64,000 bases of DNA. Origin: an uncultured Glaciecola sp. (lineage in GTDB: Bacteria; Pseudomonadota; Gammaproteobacteria; Enterobacterales; Alteromonadaceae). Made by a program: the position numbers and the translations under genes. Shown here piece after piece: positions 37,494 to 46,655 of this stretch. Positions within the stretch are counted from its first letter, which is position 1, and every line of letters starts with the position of its first letter. A model generated the notes under the pieces. It was not told the DNA's origin and ran no database searches. It saw only the letters and a list, made by a program, of their open reading frames with translations. The stretch spans positions 1 to 64,000 of the forward strand of contig CAJQOP010000065.1 of NCBI GenBank assembly GCA_905479945.1. The letters are read 5' to 3'.

Positions 37494-39260
37494 TTACAAG
37501 CAACATGCACAATTTCTTTTGGTTCTTTCCATCATACCAATACCAGGATTAAATGTGTTCGTCGGGTCAAGGTCCCGATAAAAGTCTTTTAGATCTGAAG
37601 TTGCTTCATAAAGGTGTCCTACATTATGTTCAGCAGGATATTTTGCACCTCTGTCGTTAAGTATTTCAAGCATCCGCTTTTTAACTTGTTTCGCATCCGA
37701 ACCCTTTTTTAAAATGTAGTCTTGATGAAACACGTAACAAAAAAAGTGTCCGTAGTAGAGTTTCTTATCTATTTGATTGCTTAGATCATCAGGCAGTTTC
37801 TCGAACCAATCTAGTTGATTCCGTGGCAAAGCAATATCCAAGGCAAGGATTTCACCTACGTCTTTTTGAAACATTGTGTGATATCTCATTGCTGCACCAG
37901 CTGCCGCGAATCGATGTAAATAAGCGCGTTTCGCTTCGTTACTATCGCAAATAAAAAAGCTACCTGTTTTAGATTGACTAAAAAACGTAGAAAGAAAATC
38001 TTCAGCTTCAGATATGCCCTCGTCGCTCATTTTCAAAATGAGATGATGTTCATATTCCTTTCGATAAGCTAATAACCGTGACGGTAAATGTTGTCGAAAC
38101 AAACTACTGAAAAATTGCATGCACTTGTCAGTAATTGCATTTGGCAGCCAACTTATTTTGTTTAATGAAGCGTCTATTCGCCCCTTAATTGAGAACATAC
38201 GGGGAAGTTGGTCGGTACCTAAATGCAAAACGCTTAAAAAGGTGTCTTTGCCGTATTTTTCAGAAACATCAAATATGTCACGATGCATATACTCGCCTAC
38301 TTCAGGCACATTTTTAAAAGTAGATAGTATCTTTTTACGCAGTTCAGCTAGTTCTTTTGTGCCGTTAGTGCCTATATAAAAGGTTTGTTCACGCTCCGCA
38401 ATAGGGTATGTGTCTAATCGAACAGCAAAAACAGCTAATTTACCAGCGCAACCGCTCGCTTCATGCAAACGACGCCGGTCAGCATTAAATCGACTAGGTG
38501 TATCGGCGTTTACATCTCTTATGCGTTCAACATACTCTTTGTCAGACGCTAATTTACTGCTTTGAGAGATGGCTTCACTAACAAAATCGCCATTTTGTAA
38601 GTTAGTTAATATCGCCTTTGGAGAGTCACCAAGATCAATATCTAAATGGTTAACTAAGATTAGTTCACCATGCTCATTTATTTGTGCAAAGACTGACAAT
38701 TCAGTGTATGCCGGACCTCTTTTAACCAGCGCTCCACCAGAATTATTGGCCACACCACCAATGATAGAAGCCCCTAGGCAAGACGACCCAATAATTGAAT
38801 GTGGCGCTCTTCCAACATCAGCAAGCTGTTTTTCAAGGTGGTGCAAGGTTGCCCCTGGCAAGCTCACAACCTGCCTTCCTGAGTCGATAAGATATAGCTT
38901 ATCAATCGCCAAAGTATTAATAACAACAACCGGTCGATCGTATTGCTCTCCATTGGGAGTGGAGCCTTCAGTTAAACCAGTATTGGCCGCTTGCATTACT
39001 ATAATGGCGTTTGATGCCACACAAACTTCAAGACTTTGCCATAACTGCAATAAGGTTTGAGGGAAAAGCACCGCTAATGCGCTACCACCACCCGAGCGCC
39101 AACCCAGGCGATAATGCGCATTCTTTTTAGGGTCAGCCTTCACATTCGAAGGTGACAGGATTTGGCTTAGCTCGTTTAAAATCGCATCATTGCTTATCGG
39201 ACTTTTCAATCTGTTGTTAATACCAGTTAAAAATACTGCATTATCGTGTAATTCATTCAT
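37494..39260 (-). CDS. dld: Quinone-dependent D-lactate dehydrogenase
   Basis: 588 residues, full length for the E. coli Dld family. It is an FAD enzyme peripheral to the inner membrane that oxidises D-lactate to pyruvate and passes electrons to quinone. The FAD-binding domain is clear: MQAANTGLTEGSTPNG, VVVINTLAIDKLYLID, SLPGATLHHLEKQL, PHSIIGSSCLGASIIGG, NNSGGALVKRGPAYTE. The C-terminal membrane-binding domain has EHNVGHLYEA and DPTNTFNPGIGMM; the tail ends in CACCL. It is flanked by unrelated genes on the same strand, with an own-promoter-sized gap on each side. Confidence 0.95.
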   Translation of the reverse strand: MNELHDNAVFLTGINNRLKSPISNDAILNELSQILSPSNVKADPKKNAHYRLGWRSGGGSALAVLFPQTLLQLWQSLEVCVASNAIIVMQAANTGLTEGSTPNGEQYDRPVVVINTLAIDKLYLIDSGRQVVSLPGATLHHLEKQLADVGRAPHSIIGSSCLGASIIGGVANNSGGALVKRGPAYTELSVFAQINEHGELILVNHLDIDLGDSPKAILTNLQNGDFVSEAISQSSKLASDKEYVERIRDVNADTPSRFNADRRRLHEASGCAGKLAVFAVRLDTYPIAEREQTFYIGTNGTKELAELRKKILSTFKNVPEVGEYMHRDIFDVSEKYGKDTFLSVLHLGTDQLPRMFSIKGRIDASLNKISWLPNAITDKCMQFFSSLFRQHLPSRLLAYRKEYEHHLILKMSDEGISEAEDFLSTFFSQSKTGSFFICDSNEAKRAYLHRFAAAGAAMRYHTMFQKDVGEILALDIALPRNQLDWFEKLPDDLSNQIDKKLYYGHFFCYVFHQDYILKKGSDAKQVKKRMLEILNDRGAKYPAEHNVGHLYEATSDLKDFYRDLDPTNTFNPGIGMMERTKRNCACCL

Positions 39261-39396
39261 GCTGTTAAACCTGAACAGCCAAACATATCGATTGCAAACA
39301 TCACAATGAATCCCCGTAGGTTTCGGATACTTATTAATGAATAAAAATTAACACAAAACCAGCCTCTAAAAAAGTTTAAGCACAACATTCTATTTT

Positions 39397-40716
39397 TCAA
39401 ACTTTCATCTTGTTGTGTGCATCGGTAATGTCAATGCGGCCTACTTTAGCGGCATTTTTAATATGTTTAATAACAGGTGCCAATTGAAACAAGTCTCCAT
39501 TTAAACCAACTAATTGTTTGTCGATGCCTTGCTGCTTGGCAATGTTTGCATTAGCTTGTAAATGCATGCTTTCGCCATGCACAGGTATCGCGACTTTGGG
39601 CTTTACCCAATCATACATATCGCAAAGGTCCTGCTCATTCGGGTGACCTGAAGCATGAATGATAAACTCTGAAGTAGAAGATTGAATGCACTTAAGTCCT
39701 TTTTGTTCCAGCTTAGCAATCATGTTATCGATAGCTTTCTCGTTACCGGGAATAGTGATCGAACTAAAAATAAGCGTATCTCCTGCATCAACCTCACAGT
39801 TAGGATGTGAATCTGCAGCTAATCGGCCTAGTGCAGCTCTTGGTTCTCCTTGGCTGCCTGTCGCGACAATCATGACCTCATGTTTGGGTAAATAGCCGAT
39901 GTCTCTGCGATGGGAGATCTTTAACTCATCCGGCCAATATCCTGTCGAACGCGCGATGCTATACATATTTTCTAAGGAACGTCCTAGCAATGTCATGTAT
40001 CGACCTGTTTTAGCCGCCACACGAGCCAAGCTAATTAAGCGCGCAACATTACTGCCAAAACAAGTAACAATAACTCTACCCTGCTGTTTTTGAATAGTGC
40101 GTAACAAACCTAGCTCACAATCGCCTTCCGACAATGAATAACCTGAGCGCAAGGCATTCGTAGAATCACAAACCATCGCGGTTGGCTTCATTTTTGCGAG
40201 TTCTTTGAATGGCGCAGAATCAAATGGTGCATCGGTTATTGGGTTAAAATCGATTTTCCAATCTGCAGTATGAAAGACAGAGCCAACTGGCGTTTGAATG
40301 AATAGTGCTTGAGCATCAGGGAGAGAATGCGTGATGGATAACCAAGAAACTGTAAAATGGCCGATAGTGATTGTATCGCCGGGTTCGACGACAACAATTT
40401 TAATTAACTCAGCTATATCTGTGCCAGACAGTTTTCGTCGCAGCACTTCTGCTGTAAATTTGGTGGTATATACAGGGCATGTGAATTTTTTCCACAAGGC
40501 AGGCAATGCGCCTACGTGATCTTCATGTGCATGGGTAATAACAATACCACATAAACTCTCTTGCCTATTTTCTATAAAAACAGGATCAGGCGCAACCATG
40601 TCGAAACGTTTGACTGTCGTACTTTCATCATCACTTTGGTCAAGAGGCGCTTTGAAGGTAACTCCGCAATCAACCATTAACCACTGATTATTGTGTCCAT
40701 AAAGGTTCATGTTCAT
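39397..40716 (-). CDS. RNase J-like metallo-beta-lactamase/beta-CASP protein, N-terminus frameshifted
   Basis: 439 residues from the first usable ATG. Metal site HAHEDHVGALP, then FHTADWKID, the beta-CASP segments VCDSTNALRSGYS and VTCFGSNVARL, VATGSQGEPRAAL, ASGHPNEQDL and IPVHGESMHL mark it as RNase J/beta-CASP, an RNA endo/5'-3' exonuclease family that is uncommon in gammaproteobacteria. The family opening LPLGGTGEIGMNMNLYG is only partly in frame: upstream codons read L-F-F-L-P-L-G-G in another frame, shifted by one base at a run of seven G (C7 on the plus strand, 40732-40738). With six G the frame would be continuous. So either the gene is frameshifted or it starts late and lacks its first beta strand. 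No ATG, GTG or TTG precedes in the restored frame before a stop. Confidence 0.8.
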   Translation of the reverse strand: MNMNLYGHNNQWLMVDCGVTFKAPLDQSDDESTTVKRFDMVAPDPVFIENRQESLCGIVITHAHEDHVGALPALWKKFTCPVYTTKFTAEVLRRKLSGTDIAELIKIVVVEPGDTITIGHFTVSWLSITHSLPDAQALFIQTPVGSVFHTADWKIDFNPITDAPFDSAPFKELAKMKPTAMVCDSTNALRSGYSLSEGDCELGLLRTIQKQQGRVIVTCFGSNVARLISLARVAAKTGRYMTLLGRSLENMYSIARSTGYWPDELKISHRRDIGYLPKHEVMIVATGSQGEPRAALGRLAADSHPNCEVDAGDTLIFSSITIPGNEKAIDNMIAKLEQKGLKCIQSSTSEFIIHASGHPNEQDLCDMYDWVKPKVAIPVHGESMHLQANANIAKQQGIDKQLVGLNGDLFQLAPVIKHIKNAAKVGRIDITDAHNKMKV

Positions 40717-40772
40717 GCCAATTTCGCCTGTCCCCCCCTAGAGGTAAGAAAAATAGATCTTTATTACTTGGA

Positions 40773-40783
40773 CGAACCGTTCG
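40773..40783. promoter_or_regulatory. Palindrome CGAAC-C-GTTCG upstream of the RNase J-like gene
   Basis: A perfect 5+1+5 inverted repeat about 57 bases before the RNase J-like ATG, similar in style to TetR-family operators. In the frame restored across the G7 run it would fall within coding sequence, so it may be chance. The rest of the gap to 41125 shows only the open upstream extension of the esterase frame. Confidence 0.25.
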
Positions 40784-41125
40784 AAAATAGTTAATAACAA
40801 CCTCGCTATATATTTATCGGGACTTCAATCACTTTTCTTGAAAAGCATAATGTAAAACAGAGTTTTGTATTATAACGATCAAAAGTTATTTAAGTGAATA
40901 TTTGTATTAACAATTCCCTAGTTTATGTAACACAGACTATAAGATATTTCCTGCTTGCTGATACTCACATTAAGTAAGTAGTTTCTGAATCTCGGTCTGT
41001 TGCATCGAGGGTGATTAACGTTTAATCTTTGCGCATACTGCACAATTAGCAAGGTAAAACCCATCAGTAACTCAAAGATCAACGACGATCTCAGGCTTGA
41101 CCCGCGTCTCAAACCACTGCTAAAC

Positions 41126-42106
41126 ATGATGCAGTTGCCGCCGGCACATGACTTCGAGAGCCGCGAGCAAATTCTTAATCAGGCGAATTCCGTAAAAGCT
41201 GTTGCCGCTCGCAAAGGACAGGATAGCTTTCTTGAACGCTTCGACAACGAAGACATAGCACCCTCCGCCGGACTTACTATTTCGACTAAGGAATTCACGT
41301 CTTCGCCGGATGGCAACAGTATCAAGATTCAATTGATTCAAGCTAAATCCGACGAGCCGCTGCCTTGTGTTTATTACATCCATGGTGGCGGGATGATGGC
41401 CATGTCTTGTTATGACGGGCACTATCGCGCTTGGGGCAAGATTATTGCGGCTTGCGGTGTGAATGTTGCAATGGTTGACTTCCGCAACTGCGTTACGCCG
41501 AGTTCTGCTATCGATGTTGCTCCTTTTCCTGCTGGACTAAACGATTGTGTGTCGGGCCTAAAGTGGGTTTCTGAGAATGCAGCCTCGATGAACATCGATC
41601 CTAAACGAATCATCATCTGCGGAGAAAGCGGAGGTGGTAACTTGACTCTAGCTGCAGGGCTTAAGCTAAAGCAGGAAAACAAGCTCAACTTGATCCACGG
41701 GCTCTACGCGCTTTGTCCTTACATCGCAGGAACCTGGCCACTTGAAGAAAATCCTTCATCTGTTGAGAACAACGGCATCTTGCTCGACTTGCACAGTAAT
41801 TACGGCGCGATGGCTTACGGTATTGAAGAACTCGAGAAGCGAAACCCTCTTGCTTGGCCCCGTTTTGCAAAGAGTGAGGACGTGCAGGGCTTTCCTCCGA
41901 CAATGATTAGCGTGAATGAATGCGATCCACTTCGCGACGAAGGTATCAACTTTTATCGCTTCTTGTTGCAAGAAGGTATAGAAGCTCGGTGTCGGCAAGT
42001 CATGGGTACAGCACACGCAACCGAAATATTTCCAAGCGCCTGTCCGGAGATTAGCCGCGAAACGGCTCGCAATATTGCTGATTTCTGTCGAGACCCTGGC
42101 CGCTAA
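41126..42106 (+). CDS. Alpha/beta hydrolase, hormone-sensitive-lipase type esterase
   Basis: 326 residues, cytoplasmic. Oxyanion-hole motif YYIHGGGMM, nucleophile elbow ICGESGGGNL, acid in NECDPLRDEG and His in GTAHATEIF complete a serine-hydrolase triad of the HSL family. It likely cleaves short acyl esters; the natural substrate is unknown. The start is doubtful: family-like sequence LDPRLKPLLN continues in frame upstream of the ATG at 41126, yet no ATG, GTG or TTG precedes it before a stop, and there is no ribosome site. The gene is visibly richer in G+C than its neighbours. I infer a recently acquired gene that lost its original start, and it may be poorly expressed. Confidence 0.82.
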   Translation: MMQLPPAHDFESREQILNQANSVKAVAARKGQDSFLERFDNEDIAPSAGLTISTKEFTSSPDGNSIKIQLIQAKSDEPLPCVYYIHGGGMMAMSCYDGHYRAWGKIIAACGVNVAMVDFRNCVTPSSAIDVAPFPAGLNDCVSGLKWVSENAASMNIDPKRIIICGESGGGNLTLAAGLKLKQENKLNLIHGLYALCPYIAGTWPLEENPSSVENNGILLDLHSNYGAMAYGIEELEKRNPLAWPRFAKSEDVQGFPPTMISVNECDPLRDEGINFYRFLLQEGIEARCRQVMGTAHATEIFPSACPEISRETARNIADFCRDPGR

Positions 42107-42220
42107 GCACTAACGCCATTACTCGAATAAGCTTAGAGGAAAAAGACTAGCCTGTACTAAAGTTCAATAGGATGTATTAACGCTTATATATTAACGCTTA
42201 TGTACTTACTTTAAATACGC

Positions 42221-43024
42221 CTAATCGAATACAGCAGTGGTTTGGCGTGATAGCGCGATAACCTCTCCATGATTATCCCATATTGTAGCCTCAGTATGAC
42301 CATAGCCATCTGCCGCTTGGCGGGTGTCTTCTTTATAAGCAAACCAATCGCTTGGAGCCAGAGTTCTATGAGGATAGATAAATTCAAGATTCCAGCTTAT
42401 CGTGCTCGCAGGAGCCGGCCAACGCAGCTGCTGTATTAGGGTCGGAGGCCAAGCATCAATCATACTGATGATATGCGCTTCGCTGATTTCCTGAGGTGGT
42501 TTTTTAAAACGCATCCAGCCGTAATAGTGACTGCTTTTCTTACCCGTAAAGGGAAGACCACCAGCATCAATTGAAAGCTCATAGTGCTGCAAAAACTTTG
42601 GTGTTACTTTAGGTATATTGGGAATGAACTTGGCTTTTTCGGGTATTGTCATATTGTGCTGGTCATTATTATCAACCGCCGTTTTGGACTGCCTCGCTTT
42701 AGCAAAGCACAATTGCGTAAGCACGCAATTTTTATCATCTTGTATTGCGCGAGCAAGCACTTGGGAGACGTTTTTACCTTCACGCACAATTTCAACACTA
42801 ATCTGGAAAGGAACATCAAACAGCAAGGGGCCAACAAAGCTAGTAGTCATCGAACGCAGCGGGCGATCAACTTCAATATACTCCTTCGCAGCGCTATACA
42901 GCATTGCTGCCGACAAGCCCCCAAAAACGGTGCGGCCTTGCGACCAATCTTTAGGAATGCTAATTAACACTTCGGGCTGCTGGCGCTGTTTTCGCGCGAG
43001 TGCTATTAATGCATCAAAATCCAT
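42221..43024 (-). CDS. TesB-like acyl-CoA thioesterase
   Basis: 267 residues. Double-hotdog thioesterase layout: WSQGRTVFGGLSAAMLYSAA in the first hotdog with the family GG turn, RSMTTSFVGPLL, and in the second half MIDAWPPTLIQQL with the TesB-type Asp and TISWNLEFIYPH. It hydrolyses acyl-CoA to the free acid and CoA. It is alone, convergent with the esterase gene and divergent from the response-regulator operon. The chain-length preference is unknown. Confidence 0.85.
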   Translation of the reverse strand: MDFDALIALARKQRQQPEVLISIPKDWSQGRTVFGGLSAAMLYSAAKEYIEVDRPLRSMTTSFVGPLLFDVPFQISVEIVREGKNVSQVLARAIQDDKNCVLTQLCFAKARQSKTAVDNNDQHNMTIPEKAKFIPNIPKVTPKFLQHYELSIDAGGLPFTGKKSSHYYGWMRFKKPPQEISEAHIISMIDAWPPTLIQQLRWPAPASTISWNLEFIYPHRTLAPSDWFAYKEDTRQAADGYGHTEATIWDNHGEVIALSRQTTAVFD

Positions 43025-43252
43025 AGTCTGTCTAATTTAAGTGATCGAAGTAGTTAGTATATCTTGAATACGCAGCAAAGACGCAAGCAGTTCAAAGCGT
43101 TGTAGCAGTAAAGTTGCATTAGGCCTAATTTGAGCTAGGGTAGTTTTGAGCCTAAGTTCTTTGAGATTAGACAGTTTTGCTCTGTAATTAGGCTTATTTT
43201 GAATCGACCCTATTTAAAATCCATACGCCTTTCAAACTTATACCTCTATTTT

Positions 43253-43283
43253 GTTAAGGTTAACTTAAGCTTTAGGTTATAAT
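43253..43283 (+). promoter_or_regulatory. QseB/PmrA-like box and -10 of the two-component operon
   Basis: Direct half-sites GTTAAG (43253-43258) and CTTAAG (43264-43269) are spaced 11 bp start to start, followed by TATAAT at 43278-43283. The half-sites cover the -35 position, as expected for activation by an OmpR-family regulator. The same pattern recurs at 48143 and 51765, so I infer autoregulation by the downstream response regulator. Confidence 0.6.
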
Positions 43284-43316
43284 ATCGGCTTACTGTCCAA
43301 GCAATACAATAAGCGT

Positions 43317-43982
43317 ATGAGATTACTTTTAGTTGAAGATGATACCCGCCTTGCCGAAGCCTTGAGTAAGTCATTGCATCACAAAGGTTACGCAATAACT
43401 CATATGGCCTGTGCTGCAGATGCTCTTGCCTCGCTATCCAGCAACGAATTCACAATGATGATCCTTGATTTAGGCCTACCTGACATGGACGGTGTTGACT
43501 TGCTGAAGTTAGCTAAAAATAAATACCCTACTCTCGCAGTTATTATTTTAACGGCAAGAGATACAACGACAGATAAAATTGATGGCTTAGATGCCGGCGC
43601 CGACGATTATTTGGCAAAGCCATTTGATATCGAAGAGTTACTTGCTCGTATTAGAGCCATTGAGCGACGATCTGGCACATCAACTTCATCTAAGATCGAA
43701 ATTGATAACGTAACCTTAGATGTTGCAGCGCACGAACTTGATGTCAATCAACAGAAGGTTGAATTACCTCGCAGAGAGTTCATGTTGCTTAAAGCGCTCA
43801 TGGAGAATCATGGTAGAATTCAAAGCAAACAGCACCTAGAACAAACACTTTATGAATGGGGAGAAGAAGTAAGCAGCAATGCAATAGAGGTGCATGTCCA
43901 TAATTTACGAAAAAGGCTACCAGATCAATTTATTAAAACGATTAGAGGCGTTGGCTACACTATTTCAAAAAGGACTAACTAA
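43317..43982 (+). CDS. OmpR-family response regulator (QseB/PmrA-like)
   Basis: 221 residues. Receiver domain with acidic pocket E7-D8-D9, phosphoacceptor D51 (MMILDLGLPDMDG), T79 and K101 (YLAKPFD). It is followed by a winged-helix DNA-binding domain (PRREFMLLKALMENHG.. SNAIEVHVHNLRKRL.. IRGVGYTI). It is activated by the kinase 54 bases downstream and should bind direct repeats 11 bp apart, as found in its own promoter. It heads a six-gene operon running to 48083. Confidence 0.92.
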   Translation: MRLLLVEDDTRLAEALSKSLHHKGYAITHMACAADALASLSSNEFTMMILDLGLPDMDGVDLLKLAKNKYPTLAVIILTARDTTTDKIDGLDAGADDYLAKPFDIEELLARIRAIERRSGTSTSSKIEIDNVTLDVAAHELDVNQQKVELPRREFMLLKALMENHGRIQSKQHLEQTLYEWGEEVSSNAIEVHVHNLRKRLPDQFIKTIRGVGYTISKRTN

Positions 43983-44036
43983 TTTCTGATTCAATAAACA
44001 ATCGCTCACAAATTACCGTGTTAAATACAAAAGCAA

Positions 44037-45434
44037 ATGTATAGCATAAGCAAGCAGCTCACATTACTTTTAATATGCACGTTAACACTGGTGATATTCA
44101 GTGCCGCTATTCAAGGCTATCGAACGAGCACAGAAATAGCGAGCAGTGCCTATGATGATGAGCTCAAAGTAATAACCCAAGGCATGCTTCCTATCGCCTT
44201 AAATTGGTCATCAGCCGAAGGCAGTTTAAACGCAGGTAAAAACTCAGTTCTTACACTTAGAAACTTATCAAATAACTCTGCGTCACCTGCTGGCTTTTCC
44301 TTAAGTACTGAATTCGCCTATCAGATTATTATAAATGACGAGCTTGTAGCTAAGTCATTGAATGCCCCATCTTCAACTATGGGGCTATTTGAAAGTGGGT
44401 TTTCAGATGTTAATTTTGCTGCAAAAAGGTGGCGCCTATTTGCTTATGAATTTGATGATAACGAATGGATTATGGTTGCACAACAACGCAACTTACGCGG
44501 CATCATGGCAGAGAATATGGTCTTAGCGGCAGTCCAACCTATTATTTGGGTTATGCCTGTTCTTGGCTTATTTATATTCTTTATTACAACAAGAAGTCTT
44601 GCACCATTGAAACAATTATCTAATGACCTTCAAAAGCGACAAACAACCAACTTGTCGCAAATGAATATCCACAACACCAGCACTGAACTAGAGCCTGTAA
44701 TCGAGACGCTAAATCGCCTTTTCTTTCGTTTGAATGCTGCATTTGAGCGTGAACGTGAGTTTGTTTCTCACGCGGCTCATGAATTGCGAACACCGCTTAG
44801 CGTGATGAAGATAAACTTACATAACCTAGTAAATAACCCAAATGATACTCAAACCGACTTACCCAAATTGCAAGATGACGTTGAACGAATGATACAGGCG
44901 GTCAATCAACTTCTAATGCTAAGTAAAACCAATCCTGAAGCACTGTTGCAAGACCAAGAAAAGGTTGATGTGCTTACCACTGCGCAAATTGTGATTGGTG
45001 ATCTTTACCCACAAATAGAACAAAAACACCAAACAATCGAGTTATTAGGTAATCCGCAGTTTGTCATGTCAAAGCCATTTTTAATGCAGACACTAATTAC
45101 TAATCTAATTAGTAATGCCAGTAAATACGCCCCCAAAAAAGGACATATTCGAGTCAATGTTAATTACAGTGAAAGCGGAACTACATTAACTGTTGAAGAC
45201 TCAGGAGCAGGCATTCCAATATCTATGCGAGAGAATGTATTAGAGCGCTTCTACCGCACTGACGATGCAATCAAAAAAGGTATCATAGGTAGTGGTTTGG
45301 GCTTAACTATTGTCGCTCAGATACTGTCTTCACATGGTGCAACTATGTCGTTATTAGATTCAGAATTAGGTGGTTTATTAGTAAACGTGAGCTTCACGCA
45401 CATTCAAGATAATGCCAGTGAACATGAAAATTAA
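44037..45434 (+). CDS. Sensor histidine kinase (QseC-like)
   Basis: 465 residues, inner membrane: TM1 about 8-27, a periplasmic sensor of about 130 residues, TM2 about 165-185, a linker, then the kinase. Phosphoacceptor His248 is in SHAAHELRTPL; N box NLISNASKYAP, G1 DSGAGIP and G2 GSGLGLTI are intact. It autophosphorylates and transfers to D51 of the regulator. No Fe/Cu-binding motif is obvious in the periplasmic part. Its 3' end overlaps the cupredoxin region, pointing to a shared signal. Confidence 0.92.
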   Translation: MYSISKQLTLLLICTLTLVIFSAAIQGYRTSTEIASSAYDDELKVITQGMLPIALNWSSAEGSLNAGKNSVLTLRNLSNNSASPAGFSLSTEFAYQIIINDELVAKSLNAPSSTMGLFESGFSDVNFAAKRWRLFAYEFDDNEWIMVAQQRNLRGIMAENMVLAAVQPIIWVMPVLGLFIFFITTRSLAPLKQLSNDLQKRQTTNLSQMNIHNTSTELEPVIETLNRLFFRLNAAFEREREFVSHAAHELRTPLSVMKINLHNLVNNPNDTQTDLPKLQDDVERMIQAVNQLLMLSKTNPEALLQDQEKVDVLTTAQIVIGDLYPQIEQKHQTIELLGNPQFVMSKPFLMQTLITNLISNASKYAPKKGHIRVNVNYSESGTTLTVEDSGAGIPISMRENVLERFYRTDDAIKKGIIGSGLGLTIVAQILSSHGATMSLLDSELGGLLVNVSFTHIQDNASEHEN

Positions 45435-45810
45435 GCATTATCTGAAAATTTTTATCACTCTCTTGTGTGGATTTACTGTCTCTACTTTTGCTAGTGCTGA
45501 TATTGTCATCACAATTGAACTAAGAAACCATATCTTCGAACCCAATATAATTAAAGTACCCGAAAATACTAAAATAAAATTAATTATTAAAAATAAAGAT
45601 ACCTCGCCAGAAGAGTTCGACAGTTTCGAATTGAACCGAGAAAAAGTTATTTTCGCCAATTCTCAAGCTACGCTCTTTATTGGCCCCTTACCTAAAGGTA
45701 TTTATCACTTTTTTGGAGAGTTCCATCCCAACTCGGCTATTGGTAAAGTGATTGTTGGTAACTGCAATCCAAATTCACAAAACATGAAAGAGGATAAGCG
45801 AGAATGCTGA
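45424..45810 (+). CDS. Exported cupredoxin-domain protein
   Basis: 128 residues from the ATG at 45424, which gives a compact signal peptide (MKIKHYLKIFITLLCGF..ASA); an ATG at 45412 is also open. The mature part is one cupredoxin fold: ITIELRNHIFEPNIIKVPENTKIKLIIKN, EEFDSFELNREKVIFAN, GIYHFFGEFHP. A His/Glu set is present, but the Cys-Met ligands of a classical blue copper site are not, so it may bind copper or iron weakly or be structural. Its neighbours, an FTR1-like permease and a two-component system, suggest a periplasmic metal-handling role. It overlaps both neighbours by a few bases. Confidence 0.78.
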   Translation: MKIKHYLKIFITLLCGFTVSTFASADIVITIELRNHIFEPNIIKVPENTKIKLIIKNKDTSPEEFDSFELNREKVIFANSQATLFIGPLPKGIYHFFGEFHPNSAIGKVIVGNCNPNSQNMKEDKREC

Positions 45811-46655
45811 TCAATAGCTTAATGCTCTTTATTGAAGAAACTCTACCTATATTCATATTATATGCCTATATCAATGCGTGGGAGTTCACACAATCTGACA
45901 GAAGCAATGAGAAAGCTCCTCCTGGGCAAGTCTCGTCCTTACAACTAACTTACATGTTTATTCTTGGTAAAAATTATCATCACCTTATGTATATAAGTGC
46001 AATCATTTTGGGTCTATTATTTAGTTACTTGCTAACCTCTATTCGCCCTTGGTTAGGCAGCAGCTATACTGGCACTGGGTATGAAGCATTATTAGTAATA
46101 ATGACTATTATATGTGTCATTACTGTTGTCTTTGGCCTACATGCAAAAGGCATGCTTGCTCGCAAGCTCTATTTCAGTATCAGTTTGTTTACATTAATCT
46201 TGCCGCACGCAAGTGACTTTATTGTATTTTTCGACTCAGTTTCAAAGTCTCAATTATATTCCAGCATTACTATCGGCGCTGTCCTTGGACTAGGAATTTG
46301 TGCAAGTATCAGCTACTTGCTGTTTTTCTTATTTCTCAACTTGAAAAATGATATTGTCATTAAGCTAGCTGTATCAGTTTTTTTAGCCGGCCAATTAAGT
46401 AACGTAGTTAATATACTGCAACAGATTGATGTGCTTCCATCCTCACTGCCTCTTTGGAATACAAATGAAATAATTGCAGACAGAAATGAGTTCGGACAGT
46501 TCTTCCATGTTCTATTTGGTTACGATGCAACACCTACTTTGGCATACCTTGCCGTATTGATCTTAAGTTTCCTTATTCTGTTTGCGTTTCTAATCAAAAC
46601 ATCAAACTCCAAAAAAATGCAAATTGTTGATAGTGTAAATGGAGATCAACTATGA
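45804..46655 (+). CDS. FTR1-like polytopic membrane protein
   Basis: 283 residues with seven predicted membrane segments (about 5-25, 50-72, 88-110, 120-142, 150-175, 182-205, 243-263), the topology of FTR1-type iron permeases. The first segment has FIEETLPIFIL where FTR1 has its REGxE iron motif, so only part of the motif remains. The position directly after a periplasmic cupredoxin supports a divergent iron (or copper) permease. The missing second REXXE means the call rests on topology, partial motif and context. Confidence 0.5.
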   Translation: MLINSLMLFIEETLPIFILYAYINAWEFTQSDRSNEKAPPGQVSSLQLTYMFILGKNYHHLMYISAIILGLLFSYLLTSIRPWLGSSYTGTGYEALLVIMTIICVITVVFGLHAKGMLARKLYFSISLFTLILPHASDFIVFFDSVSKSQLYSSITIGAVLGLGICASISYLLFFLFLNLKNDIVIKLAVSVFLAGQLSNVVNILQQIDVLPSSLPLWNTNEIIADRNEFGQFFHVLFGYDATPTLAYLAVLILSFLILFAFLIKTSNSKKMQIVDSVNGDQL

